In this document: positions 56,751 to 64,000 of the stretch, in pieces
How the letters are laid out: each line of letters starts with the position of its first letter
Numbering within the stretch: the first letter of the stretch is position 1
Source of the DNA: Pratylenchus scribneri
Taxonomy: Eukaryota; Nematoda; Chromadorea; Rhabditida; Pratylenchidae
Assembly: GCA_030063045.1 (NCBI GenBank)
Contig: JAQSEB010000040.1
Location: forward strand, 1-64,000
Direction of reading: 5' to 3'
Length of the DNA stretch: 64,000 nt
The notes under the pieces: model-generated
Database searches by the model: none
The model's input: only the letters and a program-made list of their open reading frames with translations
Told to the model about the DNA's origin: nothing
Position numbers and translations under genes: made by a program

Positions 56751-58193
56751 TAAATGAAAATATTGGCAATCAACTTAATGGAATTGAAATTGGCATATTT
56801 TTTTGTCAATTTATTTGATTAAAGCAAAAATGGCAAATAATTTAAGCATAAATAACAAATTTTTGGAACATTTTTCCAAATGAATTGCATAATCGAATGT
56901 AATTGTGGTACATCTTTTTTTGTTACAAATCCTGTACATTCGATCAGAAAAATTAATTGAGTGCTACTATTTTCTAAAACTATGACTAAATGAATAATTT
57001 ATCATAATAGTTCGAGAATTATTCTTGGACGAATTTGATTAGTCAGAGTTCAATTTATGTTCAAAATTTTTAATCATTTATATTTTATATACATATAAGT
57101 ACTATAGAATATTTTGGTTTAAAATTATTAAAAATCGTAAAACTATCGTAAAACTATTATGTCAAAAACTCTTAATATGGTAACTAAATTAAATATCAAT
57201 ATATTTCATTTTGATAATTTGCACAATTTTGGAATTTCTCAAATTTTGAGACAATAAAAATAAAAATATCATATTTATTGAATTCGAATAATGAGCAAAT
57301 TTATATTCTTTTTAACGCCATTATCCAATAATTAGCATTATAATTAAATTGTATTAAAATTTTGTCCAAATATGCCTTAAATTGCCCAATCCACAAATTC
57401 ATTTTATCAATTCGAACATATTTTACTTTTTGAAATTAAGTCAATAGCAATGCTATCATTATTTGGATTTAAGAAAATGATTCTTTTTTAAGAAACTAAA
57501 AAAAGTTCATTCCTAAATCTAATACATCATTATGGGTAAAATGACTCATTTTTTGTTGATTGGCAGACAAAATAACGGTGTTTAAAAAACGATGAATAAT
57601 CATTAAAATTTTTTGGAATTAATTTTTCTCTCATTTTATTTTACGATTTCATTCATCAACAAAAAAATCCGTTCAATTTATTTAAGCACTCAATTTTAAA
57701 AAATAGTAAAAGCCCAAAATATTTATTAAAAATAAATTAATTTAAAAGATTTTATTCCCAAAAAAATTTAAATTTTACAAATAAATATTATAGTAGAAAT
57801 TTATTTGAATCAATGGTATTTAAAGCAATGGTCAAAAATGTGGTCAAAATTCAATTTTAATCCATGATTTTCGTGAAATTCGGTTTTCGGTTTTTTAATT
57901 TCAGTTTCCGGTTTCGATTTCTCCTATTTTCGATTTTTAGCAAAAATTCCCAACTATTATTTAAAATTTCATCGATTTTATGAAATTGGAACCGATTTTC
58001 AACAATCCTATCATTTATTAAATTGCTTTCTTGATTATATCTTGAATTTTACTGCTAATGAGTTTATCAAGCTAATTAATTCATTTTTTCCTCATCAAAC
58101 AATAAATAAATTAATGATTCGTTTAGAAAAATCTTTCAAATCTAAAACAAATATTCTAACAATTTCCAAATTTCAAATCTAACTCCGTCCAAA
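56751..58193. other. Long spacer L10-L11
   Basis: No gene. It holds the spacer repeat AATAACGGTGTTTAAAAAAC (57,573) shared with 54,322. At 57,870-57,945 TCGTGAAATTCGGTTTTCGG and TTTCCGGTTTCGATTTC looks like a hAT subterminal remnant. Confidence 0.5.
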
Positions 58194-59185
58194 ATGTGTA
58201 TTTCTGGCAAATATGCCATCATTGCATTTTACATTTTGACAACATTGATCGGCATTGTTGCGGGTAATTTTGCATTTGTAAATATATTTTCCATTACTGT
58301 TAGGCATGAAATGCTATGTTGGGTACGAAGATTGGGGATTGGAAGAGAAGGAATGTGGCCCGGTGAATACATGCGTAACAGTTACTTGTAATTTTTTATA
58401 TCCTAAATTTAAAAGTGAATGGTTATTTTTTTGAAATACAGGTGGCGGCATACATGAGGGAAAAATTGGGAAGATGTGTGCAGGATATGTTCCTGATTAT
58501 GCTGAGAATCTTAGATGCGAAGTACCTTTATGCAAACGTGATGGCATCACATCTGACGCCAAAGATTGCAGCTTTTGCTTTGGTGAACTTTGCAATGGAA
58601 AAAGTATATTTTTTATATATTATTTTTCGAAAAAAGCAATTAGATTAGAATTATTGCTGCAAATTTATTTTTTTTTCTTAAGAAATTGGGGATTGACATG
58701 AGCATGCTCTATATTTTTTAAATATATTTTAAATACAATCTTAATAAAATTAATGATTATCTAACAATAATTGCCACATATTTTTCAGGTCAAATTGTTC
58801 CCAAAACGACCACCACAACGACCACCACAACCACCACTACAACCACTACTCCCACAACTACTACGACGACGACAGCCGGCTATCCTGAAAATGGATTAAG
58901 TGAGTAAAATTTATTTATATTTTTTTTAAAATATTAAATATTTATAAATTTTTTTTGATATAAATAAAATGTTCCATATTAAAAGTAAAAATTATAGAAA
59001 AAAAATATTATATTAATTTTATAATGATATCAATTAATAAATTTATGAAAAGTTAAAAAAGTAAATAAATATTATTTTGAAATTTAAATTTTCCTTTTTT
59101 AAAAGCATTCCATCATCCTATGGCATTTCCGCTGCTCATTGCCATTGGCACTTTGATGTCCGTGATTGGGCATTTCTTACTTTGA
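58194..59185 (+). CDS. L11: Ly6-like protein with Thr-only stalk and anchor
   Basis: Exons 58194-58263, 58304-58387, 58442-58603, 58789-58899, 59106-59185; 168 residues, all phase 1. The signal peptide starts MCISGKYAII. The domain begins MKCYVGYEDWGLEEKEC, with TC, TC-GGIHEGK, MC, RC, LC, DC, FC and FGELCNGK. The stalk SQIVPKTTTT is almost pure threonine (PTTTT), then AGYPENGL. The anchor exon starts TFHHPMAFPLL and ends GHFLL. Poly(A) signal at 59,345. One of the cleanest single-domain members, with small introns and no insertions. Confidence 0.85.
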
Positions 59186-59360
59186 AGAAGAATGAAGAAA
59201 GAAGAAATGGCCACTAAATTGTTTACAAAAATATGATGGCCATATTTCCTAAATGTTAATCCCCAAAATGTGTTAATTGTCTATCCCTTTTTCTGTCCTT
59301 TTTATCTTTCGGATATTTTTGGTTCTTCTTCTTTCTTCTTTTCAAATAAAAGGTTTAAAT
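59186..59360 (+). other. Family 3' UTR of L11, poly(A) signal at 59,345
   Basis: GAAGAATGAAGAAAGAAGAA, GATGGCCATATTTCC, AATGTGTTAATTGTCTATCC, TTTTTCTGTCC, TTTCGGATATTTTTGG. Confidence 0.8.
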
Positions 59361-60454
59361 AAATGTAATATGGTGGATAGTTCGGAAATTGTCTATTAAA
59401 TATTTTTTTTAAATTTTAATTTGATCTTGAAAAAAATTTGATCACATTTTTAGCTCAATCCAAAAACCAAAAAATCATGGAACATTTTTCAAAATGAATT
59501 GCTGGTTCTAATTCTAAAAATGCGTAAATAGGTTTAGAATTAAAAAATTAATCGATCTTCATTTTTGTCATAAAACAATGTTAAATCGATTAGATTAGAT
59601 TAAATTTAAAAATTAAAATAGAATATTAAAATCCCTATTATTTTCTCAAATATCAACATTTATGAAAATCTCAAAAATAAATTTCCAAATCGAGGGAAAA
59701 ATTGATATGCTTGGCCCTTCTCCAATCTCCATCCCATTAATAATTCTTAACCGAAATTTTCGCTAGATTTATTAATATCTCCACTCCGTATTTTATAAAT
59801 ACGAAAACAAAAAGTTAAAAATAATATAAAAGATATCACTTTTATATTATTACATTCATTCCAATATAATCAAATTCATCATCCAAAAAAAAATAAAATT
59901 AAATTATCGAATTAGAATATATTCACTAAAATTAATCATCATTTTGAAAAGACAATTCCCAAACATTCATTTTAATTTTATTTTACTCTCATTTCGTTCA
60001 ATCGTGTAAATTTATAAGAATTATTTTTCTCCAATTTCATTTTTACGATTTAATTACTTAATACCTATAAAAATAAACATATATTCCCATAATTGGGTTT
60101 TCAGCTTATTTATAGGGATTAATTCATAGAAAACTTACTATCCAAAATGAAAATAGAAATTGAAGTTTTTGAAACCATATTTTATTAAAAAAATAGACTA
60201 TTACCCTAATCGTCATATATCATTGTTTATAAATGGTATCTATTAAGTTGCTTTCTGGATTTATTGCTTTCGATTGGATGAGTCTATAATTTATGCAATT
60301 AAACCCATAAACATTAATGAATTATATCCATATTTTGTCCTAAATAATAAATATATACGAATATCATAAATTTAGAAAAAATCTTTCAACTCTCAAAAAT
60401 CCTATTTTCTTATTAAATATCTTCATTCCAAATTTGACATAATTCAAAATTTTC
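59361..60454. other. Long spacer L11-L12
   Basis: AT-rich; no gene. CAAAAATCCAAAAAATCATG-like sequence at 59,461-59,480 recurs after L13 (63,240), again reflecting duplicated spacers. Confidence 0.5.
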
Positions 60455-61528
60455 ATGTCAGGCAAATCTGCCCTCATTGCTATCTGTCTTTTGGCATTTT
60501 TGCTTATTAGCATTGCTGATGGTAATTTTAATTTTGTGAATTTATTTACGATTATATTTATCAATTTGTCTCTAATATTTTAGGTCTAAAATGCTTCTAC
60601 GGAAACGCCAGAACCGGTAGAGGAACCAGAGCATACGAAATTGTGGAATGCGAAGGCCGGGAAAATGCATGCTACATCTTCGATTGTATTTTTTTTTATT
60701 ATAAAGGTGAATAAATATTAATTTAGGTACCGATGAACTTGCGGGATTCACTGATAAAGGGTGCACGATCCATGGGAATATGGGATATAGGCCTGCAACT
60801 AAAAAATGCTTAAGTTGGGATGGCTTACAAGAAAGTGGTGTGAAAGCTTGCAGTTTCTGCAAGAGCGATTTGTGCAATGATGGTATGCTTGTTTATTTAT
60901 TTTTATTATTAAAGATATCATTTAAATAGAATTAACTGGTCTTTGATTCTTAAAAAAAATTCTTGAGTTTTGAGGTGCTATTGATCTGCTGACATTTATT
61001 TTTGATACTAACCGATTATTTAGTCAGTTTTTTGGGTTCAATTTAGAAAGATTACCGTAAATCATCCGATATAGGGTCAGGGTCATTTAGGGATAAGTGG
61101 TCATCTGCCTTATCCCTAATATTAATCCAAATCATTCATAAGGGTAACCCTTCATTTTTTAAAAACTGATTACAGATTACCGATTTTATCCTATTTTTAT
61201 CATAAATTTCTCAATAAAATAATGCTGACAATTATAGGCAATGTTGTCACTGACACTAATGAAACAAAATGTGGACCGGAACCGGAACCGGACAATAATA
61301 AGATGAGCGAATCGGACAATGGATTCAGTGAGTAAATTTTATATAAATGTATAATAAACTATTTTCGGAACTTTTTTCTATTTAATTTAGCCTTTTTTTA
61401 TTGAAATGTTTTTATAATAATATTCCTAAATAAAATATTCCTTTTTAGCATTCCATCAGCCAATTGAAATTTCGCTTCTCATCACCATTGGCGTTATGAT
61501 TGCCATTCTCCGGGATATTCTGTTCTGA
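60455..61528 (+). CDS. L12: Ly6-like protein with short acidic linker and anchor
   Basis: Exons 60455-60521, 60584-60685, 60727-60882, 61238-61327, 61449-61528; 164 residues, all phase 1. The signal peptide starts MSGKSALIA. The domain begins LKCFYGNARTGRG, with EC, AC, DC-TDELAG, GC, KC, AC, FC and KSDLCND; one cysteine of the usual second half is missing, leaving nine, because KCLSWDGLQESG has no partner cysteine. The linker GNVVTDTNETKCGPEPEPDN is acidic with one extra cysteine and no mucin character. The anchor exon starts TFHQPIEISLL and ends RDILF. Intron 3 holds a P4 MITE. The poly(A) site is unclear (GAAGAAAAAAAA near 61,700). Confidence 0.8.
61052..61153. repeat. Small palindromic MITE family P4, copy c (intron 3 of L12)
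   Basis: ATATAGGGTCAGGGTCATTT and AGGGATAAGTGG against CTTATCCCTAATATTAATCC and AGGGTAACCCTTC. Same family as 26,886 and 55,294. Confidence 0.6.
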
Positions 61529-61720
61529 GGAAGAAGAATGAAGAAAGAAGGAATTGGCCAATAAAATTGTTGCAAAAAGATGGCCAGTAATTCCAAAATG
61601 TTAATCAAATTCAAAATGTGTTAAAGTCTATCCCCCTTTTTCTGTCCTTCTTTTATTTTTCTGTAACTTTCTGAGTTCACTTTCATCTTTACTATGTTGA
61701 AGAAAAAAAAATGTTAAAAT
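61529..61720 (+). other. Family 3' UTR of L12
   Basis: GAAGAAGAATGAAGAAAGAA, GATGGCCAGTAATTCC, GTTAATCAAATTCAAAATGT, GTTAAAGTCTATCCCC, TTTTTCTGTCC. Confidence 0.78.
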
Positions 61721-62330
61721 GAAAATAATTGACATTTTTAATTGATTCAATGGAAATTGGCATATTTATATTTTTTATCTTATTTTTAATTGATTTAAGC
61801 AAAAAATTAACCCATTGTTTAAATTGAGTCAAAAGTGCAAATGAACATTCATATTTCCGAATGATTTTCATTCAGTTTTACTCATCAATTCATTAATTTT
61901 TTAAATTTTATTCTCATTTCATTTTACCATTTTATTCTCCAATTAATAAAATCCCTATAGAATTCATTAATCTGAGTTTTCGGTTTATTTGGACATTCAA
62001 TCAAAGAAAAGAGAAAACATAACATTAAAAATCCCTGAAATTTTCATTATACAAGATAGAAATTAAAAAAATTTTAGACTTATTCACAAAAAAATGTAAA
62101 ATGTAGAAGACATTAATTTGAAATGGTATTTTATAAGTCCCAAATTAATTCCTACCTCACTAATAAGAGCTTTTATGCCTTATGGCAATAAGCAATAACC
62201 TATAAAATCCAGCTCATTGATCTATCTAGTATAGCCAAACAATAAATTCGTTTTTTAAATATTCTGCACTTTTAGAAAAATCCTTTCAAAATATCTCCTA
62301 TTCCTATTTAAATCAAATATCAACTTTAAA
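61721..62330. other. Spacer L12-L13
   Basis: AT-rich, no gene. AATTTCATTATACAAGATAG and AATGTAGAAGACATTAATTTG recall 54,520-54,600 upstream of L10, agreeing with the similarity of L13 to L10. Confidence 0.5.
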
Positions 62331-62975
62331 ATGTGCATCAAATCTGCCATCATTTTCATCTGCCTTTTGGCAACATTAGTCAATATGGTTGATGGTAATT
62401 TTACACATTTGATTCTTTTGAAATATATTTTTATTTATCTTCAGGCATGAAATGCTATGTTGGCAGCACTCTTGATGGAGAAGAACAACAAGAATGTAAC
62501 ACGGCAAATACTTGCCTCAAAATTGATTGTATTTTTTTATAATTTATTAGCAAATTATTATTATTTTAAAATATAGGTGGCGGCCCACTTTCGGGTAATT
62601 TTCTGAAGAGGTGTGGTTTTTATGTTCCTGGCTGTGATTGGTGATATCCCGTGTAGTGGCGATGAAGCTTTCTGCGAATTGGGTGGCATCAGTCATGATG
62701 CTAAAAGTTGCAGCTTTTGTCGGGGCGAACTCTGTAATTCGGGTATGTTTTTTTCCTTTATGATAAAAAATGCTTAGTATAATATTAATTTAATTAAATT
62801 CTTTATTTTTATGATAAGTGACAAATTGTCAGTGACAATGAGAATTAAAATTATGATCTATGATGTAGAAATAATATTACTTATATTATTAACAGCATTC
62901 CATCATCCAATTGCAATTTCGCTGCTCATTGCAATTGGTGCTGTGATTGCCATTGTTGGGCATTTCTTCCTCTGA
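62331..62975 (+). pseudogene. L13: frameshifted, linker-less Ly6-like gene
   Basis: Exons 62331-62394, 62445-62528, 62577-62742, 62895-62975. The signal peptide starts MCIKSAIIF. The domain begins MKCYVGSTLDGEEQQEC, then TC, DC-GGPLSG, RC. After CGFYVPG the frame runs into a stop (CDW then TGA at about 62,641). One frame over, the sequence continues IGDIPCSGDEAFC to RGELCNS, so a 1-base change in length broke the gene. There is no linker exon: the domain exon is followed by a 152-bp intron and the anchor exon (FHHPIAISLL, ends GHFFL), still phase compatible. Closest relative L10. Either a sequencing error or a real pseudogene. Confidence 0.75.
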
Positions 62976-63886
62976 ATGAGAAAAATGAAGAAGAAATTGG
63001 CCAAAAAAATGTTGCAAAATGATGGCCATAATTCCAATATGTTAAACAAATTTAAATATGTTAATTTTTTTCCTGTCCATTTTTTATCCTTTCGGTATTT
63101 TTTTCAATTGTTTTTTTGCCATGTAAAACGTTTAAATAATAATGTTGGTAGAATGATGTGTAAATAGTCATATTAAACATTCTCTATTAATCTTAATTTA
63201 ATCTTGGAAAAATTTGATCACATGTTTTAACTCAATTTAAAAATCCAAAAAATCATGGAAAATTTTTCCAATTAAATTGCTGGAATTATAAATGCCTGAA
63301 TAGATTTAAAATAAAAAAAAATATTAATCGGACTTCATTTTTATCATAAACCAATATAAAATTGATTACATAAGACAATAGAATAATTGAGTATTATATG
63401 TATCAATTTTTCACGGTCATTTGAATAGATTTTTCATTAATTTTAAGTTTAAGATTTATTCTTGGAACAATTTAACTTATCATAGTCGATCTAATATATT
63501 CAAAATTCTATTCTTAAACAAAATTTCAACTATCCTACTGAAGAAATTTATTTTGCATTATTTTAAAATTATTATAAAATTGAAATCTTGGACCACATCC
63601 TATATCCTTTTAGTAGTGAATAAGAATATAAAATATTTGCATATTAATTTTTTATTATTTTTAAATTTCTCTTATTTTTAAAATGTAAATTTTTTTAAAA
63701 GTCTAAGTTTCTCATCAATGCATTTCAAGCTATTATTTAAAATTAGCATCATAATTTAATAGCATATTTCTATGAACAAATATTTTTTCATCATTATTGA
63801 AATATCATCAATTTCCCTATTTTCTATCTTCGCTTTTGAGTCGAATTGGAATTTGGATAGAAAAAGAGTCTCTCCAAATATCCAAC
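62976..63886. other. 3' flank of L13, degenerate family 3' UTR and spacer
   Basis: GAAGAAGAAATTGGCC, GATGGCCATAATTCC and TTTCCTGTCC at 62,985-63,085 are the degraded family 3' UTR with no clear AATAAA. Further on, AAATCCAAAAAATCATGGAA matches the spacer after L11. No gene; the ORF at 63,421-63,681 has no family features. Confidence 0.5.
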
Positions 63887-64000
63887 CAGGGCTGGGGCCG
63901 CAATTGCGATTTTCGATTTCGATTTGGTATTTTTCAGGAAAATTTTGAAAAATTATGAAAAAAGTAAAGTGGGGACCCTTAACTTTTCAATTTAGTTGCG
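63887..64000. mobile_element. Left end of a hAT-type element, continuing past the window
   Basis: CAGGGCTGGGGCCGCAATTG followed by CGATTTTCGATTTCGATTT, then AGTGGGGACCC: the same layout as the left end at 4716 (CAGGGGTGGGGTCGAAATTT ... GGGGGGACCC) with more divergence. The preceding 8 bases TATCCAAC would be the target duplication. Confidence 0.75.

Noticed and set aside
63421..63681. 86-codon AT-rich ORF near the window end
   Set aside because: Composition-driven, Lys/Ile/Phe/Asn-rich, with no recognisable motif or splice context.

Overview
The window looks like a very AT-rich nematode nuclear chromosome segment. The evidence is short introns with T-rich TTTTCAG/ATTTAG acceptors, AATAAA poly(A) signals, a chitin-binding (CBM14) protein resembling nematode vitelline-layer proteins, tandem families of small secreted cysteine-rich proteins, satellite DNA and many palindromic non-autonomous transposons. 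No bacterial operon or viral features are seen. The species cannot be fixed from sequence alone; 'nematode' is an inference.

Region 1 (1-19,700) is satellite DNA. A 150-bp monomer carries a perfect palindrome (arms CTGGGTGTAA / TTACACCCAG around a central G). Because 150 is a multiple of three and one minus-strand frame is free of stops, the array yields long repetitive ORFs that are almost certainly not genes. A hAT-type element (4716-5531, 8-bp target duplication) interrupts the homogeneous half. In the second half, a 370-bp MITE occurs six times with identical flanking target duplications, so it was amplified with the satellite as part of a higher-order repeat. The array decays into diverged monomers (18.8-19.65 kb) whose palindrome arms changed together.

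Region 2 (20,008-62,975) is a tandem array of 13 genes or gene remnants of one family. One divergent copy lies on the minus strand (20,008-21,910) and twelve on the plus strand. The common plan is: signal-peptide exon; two exons encoding a ten-cysteine Ly6/uPAR-like (three-finger-like) domain ending in (D/E)LCN; one or more Thr-rich mucin-like linker exons; and a C-terminal hydrophobic exon (TFHHP...) that looks like a GPI-attachment signal or membrane anchor. Every intron reconstructed in the plus-strand genes is phase 1, so exons and exon pairs can be duplicated, lost or skipped without a frameshift. The array shows this: genes with one, two (L3, L9) and three (L5) domains, one without an anchor (L3), one without a linker (L13), one with a Gly/Ser linker (L10), one with a fossil anchor exon inside an intron (L4), one cut by a transposon with a tRNA-like core (L7), and one frameshifted (L13). 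Most copies share a conserved 3' UTR, and several share an upstream block.

In the middle of the array, on the minus strand (43,148-39,274), sits an unrelated gene: a 12-exon, 721-residue secreted protein with about eight CBM14/peritrophin-A-like chitin-binding domains, similar in plan to C. elegans CBD-1. Three of its eleven introns appear to be GC-AG. Several introns of both gene types carry MITEs, hAT-type elements and fold-back elements, some nested. The window ends inside another hAT-type element (63,887 onward).
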